DNA of 64,000 nucleotides from Leguminivora glycinivorella (GCF_023078275.1 NC_062991.1:620001-684000); one strand, 5' to 3'; shown: positions 1 to 12,545, numbered from the stretch's first letter. Numbers and translations: made by a program. The notes: generated by a model not told the origin, from the letters alone.

Positions 1-412
1 TACAAATAATATGATTATAATATCATTTCAGTAAGTACATTTAGTGCTACTTGATCGCACTAGTGCGGTAATTGGTAATTTATGTTCCTATGTCGAAACT
101 TCAAAGGGTAATATGGATTGAAAAACGTCGTACAATACACGTACTAAGAGAAAATTTGTAACTCGTATCTATTTAAAACACGAAGGAATTTATTGTATCA
201 TAAATATCATAATCATTAATGTCCTATTCCTTAATTATAAATTTTGATTTTCCAATATTTTTAAGCGTCATAATAAAAAGGTTTATAGCGTCAAGCGTAA
301 TCGCTCGGAGCGTGTTTCGTGGCCCTCGCGTTAGAGCTTTAAGCGGGAGTTTGGTATTTGTTTTTCCGCCTAAGCGGTGCGGCTGGGCTGGTTAGATTAA
401 GAGCCTTTCAGG

Positions 413-500
413 ATCTCCAGTTAAAGCTCTCTTTCTTCTTGCAGGTGAAAGAAAGAGAAAGTGTTATTTTTTATCTGCCAGATAGCTTTAACTGGAGATT
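413..500. other. perfect 16-bp inverted repeat (possible RNA hairpin)
   Basis: ATCTCCAGTTAAAGCT at 413-428 is exactly reverse-complemented at 485-500. Inside it is a second, imperfect pairing of a CTCTTTCTT-type run with GAAAGAAAGAG. An RNA copy of either strand would fold into a branched stem-loop. I do not recognise it as a known microRNA or other RNA. Confidence 0.35.
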
Positions 501-822
501 GTGAGGCCGTAAGGATGGCGTAAGCACCCCGTGTTTAAGACTAATTTTATTGTGAGTTCATGTGTTCTAAGATTTTCTTAAAAAAAGACGCTCCCAATTC
601 ATTTTTATGCCTTTCGTATTGTATTATGGACCCTAATGATGGTTCTTAAAAATTTCATGTTTAAAGCTTAATTTAATAATTGAAGAAATATATCAATTTT
701 TTGTTAATTTCTGTATAAATTTATGTGGTAATTTTTGAAAACAATCAACAAAATATATTTGTAAAGGAACCATCATTCGGCTCGATATCTATATTCTTTA
801 CGATTTTCCATTGAGTGACATC

Positions 823-904
823 AATAAAACTGTGAACTTTTCGTGTATTGAATAAAATAGTGATATATACCTAAAATTCTTAAGAACATGAACTTTACAA
901 TAAA
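823..904 (+). promoter_or_regulatory. cluster of three AATAAA signals
   Basis: AATAAA occurs at 823-828, 851-856 and 899-904, just before the sequence changes from AT-rich to CpG-rich. This would suit the 3' end of a plus-strand transcript entering from the left, but AATAAA is common by chance in AT-rich DNA. Confidence 0.2.
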
Positions 905-1070
905 AATAGTCTGTTGATATCGCTCGACGGGTCCGTTTTTGGTGAAACCTTAACCGAGATCTAACGAGTGTGTCGTGTGCGTGTGTATATATATGAGTGC
1001 GCGGGACGCACGCGGGCGGCGCGGACGTGTTACGGATACGGCACGGTGACGATTCGTTACTCGGTAATGG

Positions 1071-1224
1071 TCCGTGACGGGACGATTCCGTTCCGTGGCG
1101 CCGGGTTCGCTCCGTGACGGGACGATTCCGTTCCGTGGCGCCGGTTTCGCTCCGTGACGGGACGTTTCCGTTCTGTGGCGCCAGGTTTGCTCCGTGGCGG
1201 GACGGCCTTTCCGTGATGCTACAG
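1071..1224. repeat. 40-bp CpG-rich minisatellite, 3.5+ units
   Basis: Units starting TCCGTGACGGGACGATTCCG occur at 1,071, 1,111 and 1,151, with a decayed fourth from 1,191. Each unit contains two related 20-bp halves. The long minus-strand ORF over this area (950-1,333) is only a translation of the repeat. Confidence 0.75.
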
Positions 1225-2135
1225 TGTCATTCCGTGGCGCGTCAGTGTTATTCCGTGACGCTACAGTGCAGTCACGCCGTTCCCCCTCCGTGACGCGCCA
1301 CCGCGCCGCCCCGCTGTAGTTTAAGTTCAGCACTACACCGGGCGTCGGACGTGCCTTTATTTACTAATTGTCTTTTTTGCATTTTTTTGTTTTTCCTTTA
1401 TTCTAAGTGCATCACCCGTTTTCACCCTATAATGGTAGCTCCGCGCCGGCGACGGTCCGCGCGTGAAGCGGTCATCATATATGCGGATCCGCATGCCGCT
1501 ACGGTGTGCGAACGAGACAGCGCTATATAAGTATATAACCCTCTCGCTCACCGCAGCGCCGTGCAGTTCCCCATCTGTGAAGACCGCATTATCTCGTTAT
1601 AAATGTAATATTATGTATATCTACGAATTCGAGTCAGGTTAGTAGTAACTCGTTTTTAAAATTTTATTGTGTTACTAAATGATAGGGTAATGTTTTTTTA
1701 TTAGTGGTACGTTGCCGACAGTTGTGAGGTCTCCGATCCTTATCGTCATCGCGTCGCTCGTCGCTTCCGGACCCACCATAGTATCTATACGAAATTGTGT
1801 CGTTCGTAACAACTAGACTATTGTTACTCAATCTATGGCGTCTGGTCGCGAACCGGTCGCGGCGACCGAGCGAGCGACGAGTCCTAGAGTACTCGACCTT
1901 ACGGAGCTAGAGTAGCTTATAAGCTATGCATTCATCTCCCGGAGACCATATACTAATAGTGTGGGATAAGTTCGTGACGTCCGATAAAATGTTACATATA
2001 GAAAAAAAAAGATAAAATATATAAAAAATAAATCACTTCTCTATAATAAAATAGAAATATATTCGCCGGCGGGGGCGGCGCGGGCTCGTGCGGGCCGCGG
2101 GGAGGCGCGCCCGCCTCGCAGGGCGCTCGCCGAGC

Positions 2136-2210
2136 GGGACCACTCGCTCAGCCGGACCGCTCGCTCAGCGGGACCGCTCGCCCAGCGGGACCGCTCGCTC
2201 GGCGGGACCA
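2136..2210. repeat. 17-bp GC-rich tandem repeat, about 4.4 units
   Basis: Units of GGGACCGCTCGCTCAGC run from 2,136, 2,153, 2,170 and 2,187, each with one or two changes, followed by a partial unit. They lie inside a very CpG-rich block. Confidence 0.75.
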
Positions 2211-5200
2211 CCCTCGCGGGACCTCCGGTGTGCCTCCTCGCGACTAGTGGCTTAATTTTAACAACAATTTATGGTACAAAATGTAATTTTAGTTCCATAG
2301 AAGTTTAAGATCTAACAGAGTTTATATTTAGAGAAAAGATTAAAACCGACTTAGCATCGTCGATAAATATAATTAATGTTACATATATGTGTATCCGAGT
2401 GAGGAGTGACATAAATTTAATGTTAACATAGATCTATATGTTGTGAGCTAGTTATCGCGTGGTGATTACGTCGGCTGCAGGCCTCGACGCGCTCGGCCCT
2501 TCCGATAGGTCCCTCAGAGGCCTCTATTGTCCCATAAGTTCACTCTGCCCTCCTTCCCACATATGGCCTAAAAAACTTACTCGGGTTAACGAGTCATGTT
2601 ATTTCATACTCCATTTATCACATTTGCAACCATTATTACTTTTAATTTCAATGTCTACATTCGATTGTCACTTAGTTTGGTCCCAGTCGAATACAACAGC
2701 ACATCTGTGTCCAAAGTTGTACTCCCATTTGTTCCTTGACCTCAGTTGTAACTTATAGAAATGCATCTATTCGTATCAATGTAGCTGAGACAAATGAGAA
2801 TACGTAGAACGGTTGTGGCCGGGCGCCGGCCTGTAGCGAGTGCAGCGCTGCCCTGTGATACCGCCCCCACACCTCCCACGCAAGCTTTCACCTCTTCTGT
2901 AAGCGCTAAGTGAACGCCTGCCGGGCGAACATTCGAAAAATAACCTAATTCACGGCAACAAATTTAAGCACGGCTCGTCTGCAAGTCTTGAACGCGCCGC
3001 ATCCGTGCCCCGTCAGTGGCCCGGATCCGTGTCGGCGCCGGCAGGCGCGCGCTCGGCGTCGGATAGTCAATTATTGTAGCGGCCCCGCTCCCCCGCCCGC
3101 ACCACCTCTAGCTACGGGACGACAACACCGCGAAACTATAAAATAAAACTAAAAAATCCTAAAAAAAACAGAGTTATAAATAGTACGTTAGTTTTAATTA
3201 TATTTCTGACAAGAATCGATGTTTTACTAAAGTTTATTTACGCGTTCGTCCGCGGCGGCCCGGGCCGCCCTGACCGAGCGGCATCGAACTCACGCAATAC
3301 ACGATTTTAACTACACGTAAGCAATACCACAGTACCTGAAATTAAGGAAAAAAAGAGTATAAAATGTAATAGTACGGAAATAGTGGTCGGAGCACGCCGC
3401 CCTGCGGTGTCCTGCGGGTTCGATGGACGTTCAGTTTAGTTTCGGGTGGTCGATCGTACTAAGGCTTCTGTAATTGTTAAATATTGTCAAATAAAGTAAA
3501 TAAAGTAACGGATCTTGCAACGTTCGTAATTGTATAGCTGGAGCGCTCACCGTATTGTTCAGCCAGTGCAGTAATCTGGGAGCTGTCTGAATCAGTCGCG
3601 AGACAAGTCGGTCGACGAATCGGCAGGTTAGCGGTTAGGGTAAACGGTTGTAGGGAACACGAGCGGCGGCGCGCGCCGTGTCGGCTGCGCTCGGCTCCGC
3701 TCGGCGCGCTCCGCCTCGACGAGGGTGACACAGCTTGACTCTTTCATACTGAAGAGAGATTAGGGAACACGACACCAGTCCCCTAGTATCGTAGTTTGTC
3801 CGGAGACAGACGTGTATGTGAGTGGGAGGCCGCGCGGGCCGGGCCCCGCGTGGCATATCAGACGTGGGGAGTGAAGTTGAACAAATACTGCCAATCGATT
3901 GTAGGTTTATAATAATAATGGATAATGATTTGTAGAATTAAACGATTTCGAGATATTGTGTCCTGAATATTTCATATTTTATGTATAGTATCGATAACGG
4001 TGGCCGAGGGTCGTTCAAATGTTCCGCTTCGGAAAACGTTCAGTTTCGTTCGTGCCTTCAGACTTCACAGAGTAACTGACAATAGCATTGCGACGGCTAG
4101 CGACTCACCGGGTGTTTGGACGGACAGGCCACCATGTAAATGTTTCCTTAGAGCGAGGATGGATACAAACTGTGTTCTGTAGAGTACCGAGCGACAGGGC
4201 GTTGACTAGATAGGACGCGCCGCGCCGCCGCGCCGGACCCGGCCCGGATCCGGCGCGGGTCCGGCGCGGGGGCTCGGCGCCGTAAGTAATTGGTGCGAGG
4301 AGTTCGCAGAAGGAGCTAAGTTGTAAAAATACTAGATTGCTATATACATAAATTGTTAGGTTTAATAGTGTTGGCATATTGGGTGTTGTGTATGGGGAGG
4401 TAGAGACAGACGACTGCTCTTGAATTCTCGATAGCGCCCCGTGTGAATGAGGTAGTTAGCTCTTACTAATTAAAGCTTTTACGAACTATTCGATTTGGCA
4501 CCCAATATGCACAGGAAAAGTAGTTGGTAATTTTTGATATCGAGAATTCGGAATTGTGGGACTGATGGGGCTCATAAGATGAGGATAAATTTTTTTTTCG
4601 GATTATTCTAAAATTTTTCAATTCGTGTGTGACACGGCTCGCTTCTCTCTGAGACTGGTTCGGTGTGTGCCGGGCGGGGCGGCGGCGCGATTAGCGCGCG
4701 ACTGCCGGCCGACAGTCGCACGACAGCCGCGTGACTCGCGCCCGGCGCGGTCGCCGCGTCGCGCCGCCGCCTCCGACCCGGATGAGATTTTGTATCCAAA
4801 GATTGTATAGTGTGATGTATAACTTCCTATAGGTTTATTATTATTATACTAGTATTTTATACTTGTTATTTTTCTATTGTTTGACACTAGTTCGTAAATG
4901 TTTGGAACATTGTCAGATCTCCAGGTCGATTTTAAAATTTAGCTGTTATTGTATAAGTTGTGGCCGAAATTGTCGAGGCCGCCGCGATGCGATGCGATCG
5001 GATCGCGGCGTGTCATATTATATCAGTATGTATTATTTGGGATGACGGAAGTTATGTGAGCGCGTGATGTGGCATATAATGTTACCGCGCTGTCGTCTGT
5101 TCGTTGTTCAAGTTGTTAAGGAAATTCGATAACTGATAAAAAAAGTACATAGTTAAGGCCTTAGATTTCCAATGAAGTCGTTTATTCCTTTGAATTGTTA

Positions 5201-5920
5201 ACTAGCTAACTTCAAGCACGTCGATATAGAAAGTCTAAGGGGAGTCTAAGGGGAGTTTCCAAAGTAAGCAACTTTGATAGACATCCGACATCCAGGATTT
5301 GAGGATTTCATACATAGAGAAAAGATGAGTAAATTTTTTCTCAAAGTCGCTTGGGGGTTTGATGATTCAGTCAAGTCTATTAAAACCGTAATATATACTT
5401 ACATCCATGGCTAATTTCACAGTGGAATAATTTTTACCTTAATTATGTACATTTTTCATTGCCTTATCGAACTGTGACAAAATATCAAAATAGGAGCGAG
5501 CCTCCTCACAACGGTAAAGACATATACAAGTAAGGACAGACAACAGCGCCGCGCTCGAGGTTGCGGCAGTATAACTGCATGGTGCTCGTGTACTTACGAT
5601 GGATATAATAATATTATCTTTCTTATACTAAAGTGTGACGCCTATTTATTTTGTATACGAATCGACACGCTAATTTTAGTATTTGTTTATTTGTGACTTC
5701 ATGCCCTTTGAGTGTCTCGCCTCAGACTTGACGCAGGATGGACGGCCGCGACGACACGTGTCGCATGCGACAAAATAAATTGACCATGTTGCTTAACTTT
5801 TAAATTTTATGATAAACCCGAACTTGCTTTGACACATAATGTGACTGGTTATACATACAAGTTATTAGTGTGTTTTTAGTATCGCAGAATATGTAAAATT
5901 CTGAAAAACATATTTGACTA

Positions 5921-6088
5921 CAGATATAGTGCGAAAAGAATTGCCTTCGTATTGTTACGGAAACGTACGAACGTGTCATGCTATTCAGTCAGTCTCAGTA
6001 CAAGATGTACTGACATTGATTGAACTAGCGTGACAAATACGAACGTTTCCGGAGAAATACGAAGAAAACACTTTTCGCACCACATCTG
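5921..6088. mobile_element. palindromic MITE, TA-flanked (copy 1)
   Basis: The ends CAGATATAGTGCGAAAAG and CTTTTCGCACCACATCTG are near-perfect inverted repeats, flanked on both sides by TA, the usual Tc1/mariner target duplication. The inner arms (GGAAACGTACGAACGTGTCA and its partner) also pair. A second copy is at 31,586-31,715. There is no coding capacity. Confidence 0.65.
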
Positions 6089-6175
6089 TACTCTAAACAT
6101 GTCTACACCTTACTTATATCACACATCCTAAATGGCACAGTACATGTATCTTTGGCAAGTTTTCAATGACTTCCA

Positions 6176-6318
6176 CAATTGAGGAGTGTCTTTTCAAAAA
6201 GGTTTATTTATTTCGCGACTCTACTTCTGATGTAGATCCTTGGTGTATCTCATAAGACACACTGTCAAACCAGTGCTGAAATAAAAATAAGTCCTTTTGA
6301 AAAGACACTCCTCAATTG
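6176..6318. mobile_element. 143-bp MITE with 24-26-bp TIRs
   Basis: CAATTGAGGAGTGTCTTTTC begins the left arm and the same sequence is reverse-complemented at 6,293-6,318. The centre is unique and non-coding. Superfamily uncertain. Confidence 0.65.
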
Positions 6319-7824
6319 TTTGTGAAGGGCAAAGGCCGCAAAGGTTTAAAATGCGAAAATTGCTTTACTGTCTAGTTAGTAATTAAACTAAACGTATCGT
6401 TAACACCTAATAATTTATATATATGAATATACGGGTTAGTTAAGTAACACTAAGTCGCATGCGTCATATGCCGCATCATGCCGCACGTGCGTCAGGCGCG
6501 GCCGAGTCTCGACATACACGATGTAGCGCGGCTGCGACGCGCGGTGTGCCGTAGGAAAGTTTACGATAAATGGTGGAAAATAAATAAATTACAAAAAAAA
6601 CTGTGTCGTTATTTACTGCCCTAAATGTTGGTGATGGTTGAAGAAAGAAGTGTATCAAAGTCACGAATATATTGTCTGCTCGAATACAATCAGCTGCAGG
6701 TGCCCTATTTTCAATAGAAAATGAACATTACTAGAACCTTCGCCGTGATATCCCCCAAATCCAAGCATATCAGAAATAATAAATACTTCAGAAAATAAAT
6801 ATCGCAGTCACAAAAGATTTTGCTGTTAGTGCTACCCTCTGTCGGCAAAACATTGCAGTAATACTCCCTATTGCACCCCCATTTAGTCAGGGCACTGCTG
6901 CCAGCGTTATTAGTTTGATATGTACGATAGATGGCGCTATCAGTCAGTCTTGATTCTTTTCACAAACCTTCGCTCGTGACACAGTATAAGGATAAATCAG
7001 TAGTTAATCTCCGGCAGCGGCGACGCGGTCGTTACTACTGCGCAAGGTCACGCAGGGTTGTACCTGTGCTACTGTCCTACTCGTAGTAACTGTGTATGGC
7101 GCTATGCTAGTACCAACGCTCTTTCTACCTTTTTATCTAATAAAGATTCAAGTACGTGTTTCTTTCTTAAATACTGACGAAATCGTATTTACATAAAATG
7201 TTTGAATAGATGTTTGCACAATATTTAAGTAGGTACCAAACTTTCGAGCTAGATAGATCGCAGCATCTACCTAAATGTCGTTACAGATAAATCCTTATTG
7301 ATTTTAATGTGTCATTCTAGCTTTAAATCTCACTTTTACGCCATTTACGTAAGCAATAATGTACCTAACACTGCAAAAATATAACAACCACTTACTTTTC
7401 TGGGTGTCTAGGAATTCTAAAGAACATTCTGACATTTCCGCATTTTGAGAACTGTTCTCCATACACCCATAAGCACTACAGTAACGAAAATATGTCTTCG
7501 GTGCTGACGTCATTTTCTCCCGAACTCAACACGTCAACACAGCGCGCGAACGCGGCCCCGACTGTCCAGCCCAATACTTACCAGTTTCGCATGTATTCGG
7601 TGCATATGGAGAGTAGTTTTCGACACACCGCGCGGAGTGAAGTTTGTTAGAAGAGTTATTACTGCTTTATACTGTGCTCGTGATTTCGTTGGAGTGATGA
7701 AAAAACCGCGTGTACCTAAAATGAAATAATAATCTACACATAAATACATATATATTATTTTCGCGTGTAGGTATGCAAGAATTCACAAGGAGGCCGATTT
7801 TCATGCACAAGTTTTGATTACTCA
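6319..7824. other. no recognised feature
   Basis: AT-rich unique sequence. ORFs are short and frame-inconsistent, with no repeat shared with the rest of the window and no tRNA-like element that I could see. Confidence 0.4.
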
Positions 7825-8032
7825 TGTTTTCCGTCTCTGTCTGCCGTCTGTCTGTTTGTGTGTCTGTCTGTGGCACCGTAGCTCCCGAACGGGTGAACCG
7901 ATTTTGATTTAGTTTTTTTTGTTTGAAAGCTGAGTTAGTCGGGAGTGTTCTTAGCCATGTTTCATGAAAATCGGTCCACTATGTCGCGTTCGGGGGTTTT
8001 TTCAAAATTTTAATTTTGTGGTTAGGTTAGCT
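7825..8032 (+). mobile_element. interspersed repeat 'P' (GTCT-tract/GGCATCGTAGCTCC family)
   Basis: A (GTCT)n-rich stretch is followed by GGCACCGTAGCTCCCGAACG and by a conserved body ending CGGGGGTTTT...GGTTAGGTT. The same body recurs at 26,387, 38,880, 41,780 and 55,110. It is non-coding and of unknown class. Confidence 0.7.
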
Positions 8033-8178
8033 GTTTTGACACGACACTTAATAGCGATCGACGATCATCAAGGTAAGACGACGAGTCACGATAGACCACT
8101 TCAACGAGCAAGACGCTCGTCAAGTAATATCAAAACCAGCTCAAAACCTTAACAATGAGGCTTGCGTTATTAAAAATA

Positions 8179-8466
8179 AATTCAGCAGTTCCTAAAAAGT
8201 TTGTGCAAAAATTAAGGAAAAAGTTGTATTTGTTTTTTTATTCCTATTTTGTTACCAAGTTTTTTTTTGATGAATTGAGTTTTTAGTAAGTTTAATTTCG
8301 TCATTAAGGTTCCCCAGTAGGTATCTATATTTTCTTAATTATAACGACTATCCTGTACATATATCTTACGAAAGTCGACTTATATTACTAAATGTTGGTA
8401 ACAAAATAGGATCAATTAAAATTTGCTGACGTGGCTATGTACAAACTTTTTGAGAACTGCTGAATT
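8179..8466. mobile_element. 288-bp MITE, AATTCAGCAGTTCCTAAAAA ends (copy 1)
   Basis: The terminal inverted repeats are about 28 bp: AATTCAGCAGTTCCTAAAAA on the left, and TTTTTGAGAACTGCTGAATT on the right. A second inner inverted pair (GTTACCAAG / TGTTGGTAAC) is also kept. A full second copy is at 15,480-15,757, so the boundaries are well supported. Confidence 0.75.
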
Positions 8467-8730
8467 ACCAATTAAGTCCTTGTTTTTGCCTGAAACACAG
8501 GAACTATCCTAGCTCAGGCATTTGTATTAAAATTCTTTAAAAGTAACCACTGTACATTAATGTTTTATTTAATAAACTACATATTTGGATTTGTATAAAT
8601 TATCTATCTACTCTATACTGTGCACATGGAATTGAACAGCGCTTCCAAAGAGTTAAGTATTTTGTAAGAGTTTAGTAATTGAGATTCAGAGGAAACAACT
8701 GGTATTATGGACAAGTTGTTTCCTATTTAT

Positions 8731-8808
8731 ACATACATACATACAATCACGCGTGTATCCCATAAAGGGGTAGGCAGAGCACATGAAACTACTAAAGCTT
8801 CAGGGCCA
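8731..8808 (-). mobile_element. 5'-truncated retroposon 'T' with (TGTA)n tail
   Basis: A 78-bp copy of the (TGTA)-tailed family lies between perfect 13-bp direct repeats GTTTCCTATTTAT at 8,718-8,730 and 8,809-8,821. The tail (TACA on this strand) is at the left, so the element reads on the minus strand and is 5' truncated. That is the signature of target-primed reverse transcription. Confidence 0.85.
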
Positions 8809-9010
8809 GTTTCCTATTTATTTGGTGGATTAATTTAAAAAAAAAAACAATATCAATAGACCAAACCAATTTTTTGGTGAAATAAAAAGTAAGTAGTGTT
8901 ATAGAATTCAGTTATTTTCTCAGGAGTAGCGAGAGTGGGCAGCTTTTGGGGTAATTTGTAATATAATCAGATATAATGTAAAAGCGAATTAAGCCATATC
9001 GTTACCATAT

Positions 9011-9280
9011 CAGGGTGGCTAGCCGAATGGCACAATCGCTCACGAAACGAAGCGCTAGTAGATATCTATCTCTATCGCGCTTGCGTATTGGCGCGACAGA
9101 GCCAGCGGCGTATCGCTTTCGTTTGGCGTCGGAGAAATGGCATTTCTGCGACGCCAAACGAAAACGAAACGCCGCGAAAGGCAGTCTGGCTCTGTCGCGC
9201 CAATACGCAAGAACGATAGAAATAGATAACTACGAGCGTTCCGTTTCGTGAACGTTTGTGCCATTCGGCTACGCACCCTG
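9011..9280. mobile_element. 270-bp palindromic MITE 'G' (GGGTGCGTAGCCGAATGGCA)
   Basis: Nearly the whole element is an inverted repeat: CAGGGTGGCTAGCCGAATGG on the left pairs with CCATTCGGCTACGCACCCTG on the right, through GGCGCGACAGAGCCAG inside. Copies or parts occur at 23,275-23,554 and 47,013-47,166, with decayed pieces near 13,310, 26,350, 26,575 and 34,295. Confidence 0.8.
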
Positions 9281-9425
9281 GGGCTATTGAGACTCGCTGA
9301 TAATAGACGATATAAAGAGCCCTCTTCACAGGTTCACTGATCACTGAAATACCCCGCCTACCGTGTCCATTAGGTACCTACTTATTCATCCGACAGAAGG
9401 GCAGAACCAAAATTTTCAATTTCAA

Positions 9426-9609
9426 GGCACTGGTCCCATCACCGCGAGCTAGTACCTAAACTATAAGCTTTCGGCTATAAAAACGAACAAAAGATAATCA
9501 CTCCCGTGTAAATAAAAGAGACACGGCGATGTTTATAGTTACTCGCCCAGTATCTTTTGTTCGTTTTTATAGCCCTCATAGCTTACTAGCTCGCGGTGGG
9601 ACCAGTGCC
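9426..9609. mobile_element. 184-bp MITE with ~70-bp TIRs
   Basis: GGCACTGGTCCCATCACCGC on the left pairs with GCGGTGGGACCAGTGCC on the right. A second arm segment, CTATAAAAACGAACAAAAGAT, is also mirrored. Non-coding. Confidence 0.75.
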
Positions 9610-10523
9610 CAAAGGATACGGTAAAAAAAATGTTTGCGAATTTAACTGAAATTGTTATACAGGATGGTGCCTGATAACGAACCTAACGACTTGTCGAATT
9701 TAACGGAAAACAAAAAAACACGGTGTATAGGTATTAAGTACTATACACAGTCTTCTCCGAGACCACGGGGACAACGCCGTCCTTGAAACGTTGGAGGTCA
9801 GTTTAATATGTAGTGATACGCGATTAAGTCCCGATTTAAAAATATGTAATTATGTATACCTACTTAGTTCGCCCCGACCGCACCCGATGTGAAGACCGCC
9901 TTACATTTAAAATTAAAAATATCACCACAGATATAAAGTGTCCTTAACTACGTACAGTCGAGGTCAAAAATACCTTTACAGTTGAGTGTTACAAAAATAC
10001 CTTTACATTTAAATAGTTTTACACACTGCATGACAAAAACATGCTTCCAACACACATGACAGATTCATCTTTTCACTTATCGCACCAAAGTTCAGTTTAC
10101 AATCTGTCTTCTATAGAAACATTGTCACAAATTGTGACATAATAGGTTTACATTGCATGTTACAGAATAAGATTTCCTGTGAATGTGCCGTAAAATGTTT
10201 ACATTTGCAGTAGCATTATAAACTTTACGTTCTAGCTTACTTTTCGTTTACTTACACCTATTGCTACATAAACATCTTTACAGATTTGATTGGTCTGTTT
10301 ATAATTTGAATAATGACGTCATAAATATCAATATCGGCTTTATAATCGACTCCAAAAAAGGTCTTATTCTTATAGGTTTAACGTGTTTATGGTATTTGCC
10401 CCTTCGGCCGCTTTCTAATCAAGAAAAAATATTTTGTTTTGTAAACTGGTTTCCAATGCAGAATAGTGTTTATTTTGAACTAATTCATATGGATATAAAA
10501 GATATGAATTAAAATATTTGTTA

Positions 10524-10718
10524 CTAGCTGTCACCCGCGGCTTTGCTCGCGTGGTAATTATCATTTTCCCCGCGGTAAAAAGTAGCCTATATGTTATTCT
10601 AGGTCATATTATTTATGTATACCAAGTTTCATCAAAATCGGTCAAGCCGTTTAAGCGTGAAAGAGCAACAAACAAACAAATTTACATCCTCACAAACTTT
10701 CACGTTTATAATATTAGT
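10524..10718 (-). mobile_element. non-autonomous Helitron-like repeat (Lep1-like), copy 1
   Basis: It begins CTAGCTGTCACCCGCGGC, where CCGCGGCTTTGCTCGCG can fold as a hairpin, and it ends ...TTATAATATTAG. On the minus strand this gives a GC hairpin a few bases before a CTAG 3' end, the Helitron hallmark. It resembles the lepidopteran Lep1/HeLep1-type repeats; the family name is from memory. Confidence 0.65.
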
Positions 10719-11852
10719 GTGCGTGGTATTATTAAATCTATTATATCTTACTTTTACTATTGGATCTTAGAAATTTCCCCGACCTTACAGTGCGATTAAA
10801 ATCAGTTAACTATTCGGCTTTCCCCCTTTCTCGCACGCTCTTATCGAGATCGCATAAGTGCGAGCAAGATAGATGTACAATCCAAATCGTTAACTGATAT
10901 TAATCGTACTGTACTACCTTACTTAACTATTGTAGATAACCAATAGGTATGGAAAACGTAAATCCATTGAAGAGAGCAATACCTAGTAGAACAAAATAAA
11001 TGTCCCTTTAACGGGTGCTATGAAGTGAATCTCTATCGGCCGTCAGATTTCCATAAGGCGATGTTGCTGTGCAAATTTAATTTGTATTTACCCCCTCACA
11101 CGAAATTGTGCCTCCGTCACATGGACACTGAAGAATGGAGTGATATGGGAGTGATGATATTACAACCGCTGCAATTCCTACAGAATGTATGTAATGTGAA
11201 ATACCTTCTCACTCCATCACACCATCCGCATCCCTACCCAACCGATTCATGACTATGTTTTCCTCGCAATCCCTACTCACTCCATTTCACGGTACTTATT
11301 AGTTATTAATCATTGTAAGATGTGTTGTAATCTGTAAGTAATAAAAAAATGGTACAGTCAGCGTCATAACCTGGGTAGCATTCAAAGTAGTCAACAAGTT
11401 CGTTACTCCATAGAATTTATCCATATAACGAACGTATTTACTACTAGCTTTTACCCGCGGCTTCGCCCGCGTAATAAAAGTATTCATTGAGATTTTCATT
11501 TGGATCCGTAGGGACCGTAGGTTTCTCTGTAGGTATATTTATCTGCGATTATTTCGATTGCACATAATACTTTTGCTTGCAATGATTGTAGAAATATTAC
11601 ACATCGACCACAGCGTAGGTAATTCTATATACGCTGGGGAAACCTTTATAAACATCCCACATAGCCCGTATTTCGACACTATGATCGGTGGGTAAAAAGT
11701 ACTTTTGTCTATTATCCCTTACAATTTTTTACATTTTGCTTATACTTATCGCAAACGTAATCTTCAAGCAAGCAAACAACGATCGTCTTAGAGCACATTG
11801 ATTGTAAGAGACCGCCGACCGATTATCCGTATCCCGCTAACGATACCCATAC

Positions 11853-11914
11853 TATCCGTATCCGTATCCGTATCCGTATCCGTATCCGTATCCGTATCCG
11901 TATCCGTATCGCTA
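11853..11914. repeat. (TATCCG)n hexanucleotide array
   Basis: About ten tandem copies of TATCCG/CCGTAT, running into degenerate TATCGC and TATCCC units. Confidence 0.9.
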
Positions 11915-11980
11915 TCGCTATCCCTATCCCTTATCAAGATGTTTAATGATATAACACTTTAAGTTCTCGCGCTTTGTACA

Positions 11981-12280
11981 CATATTTAAAGTCACATACA
12001 GGTCGAACGCGATTAATTAACATTATTTTTACCTTTTTTCCCAACGTTTCGGCCAGGTTGCACTGGCCGTGGTCGCGGAAGACTGACGTCCCAGCAAAAT
12101 GTCACCGGAGATGTAAACAACACAAAACTACCCGATATTAATTTATATAAATGTTCGGGGTAGACAAATAAATATAATCTACCCGCTTTTAGTTAATGTT
12201 TATTGCCCACCATGTTTATTTTAAAGGTAAAAATAATGTTAATTAATCGCGTTCGACCTGTATGTGACTTTAAATATATG
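11981..12280. mobile_element. 300-bp MITE with ~60-bp TIRs
   Basis: CATATTTAAAGTCACATACA leads the left arm, which runs on through GGTCGAACGCGATTAATTAA to TTTTTACCTTT. The right arm at 12,222-12,280 mirrors all of it. It is inserted in the Helitron-like copy, making a fourth level of nesting. Confidence 0.75.
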
Positions 12281-12489
12281 TTTAATGATTTCTTATCAGG
12301 TGCTAAAATATAAAGTTTCATGGTTTTATCATTTAAAATTAAGAAATCCCATACAAACTTTCAACCTCTTTTTCAACCCCTTCATCCCTTTTTTTCGAAA
12401 TAAAAAGTAGCCTATGTTCTGTCTCAGGGTCTAAAGATTGTCTGTTCCAAATTTCGTCAAAATCGGTTGCGTGGTTTAAGCGGGAAAGC

Positions 12490-12492
12490 GTA

Positions 12493-12543
<51 letters not shown>
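12490..12543. repeat. (ACAG)n microsatellite
   Basis: Thirteen or so uninterrupted ACAG/CAGA units, at the position where the related Helitron-like copies also carry simple repeats. Confidence 0.95.

Positions 12544-12545
<2 letters not shown>

Larger units (their letters stand above)
1..5918. other. repeat-poor, CpG-rich non-coding block
   Basis: No transposon family seen elsewhere in the window recurs here, and no ORF looks like protein: all are under 130 codons and many are arginine/proline rich translations of GC-rich DNA. AT-rich DNA alternates with CpG-rich blocks near 1,000-1,300, 2,060-2,220, 3,000-3,130, 3,650-3,860, 4,200-4,290 and 4,660-4,790. This could be a long untranslated region, a promoter/CpG cluster of a flanking gene, or conserved regulatory DNA; the sequence alone does not decide. 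Confidence 0.4.

Noticed and set aside
950..1333. 127-codon minus ORF, arginine rich
   Set aside because: It is the translation of the 40-bp CpG minisatellite; periodic residues follow the tandem unit, not a protein family.
9015..9344. Overlapping ORFs on both strands with matching peptides
   Set aside because: Both derive from the arms of one palindromic MITE.
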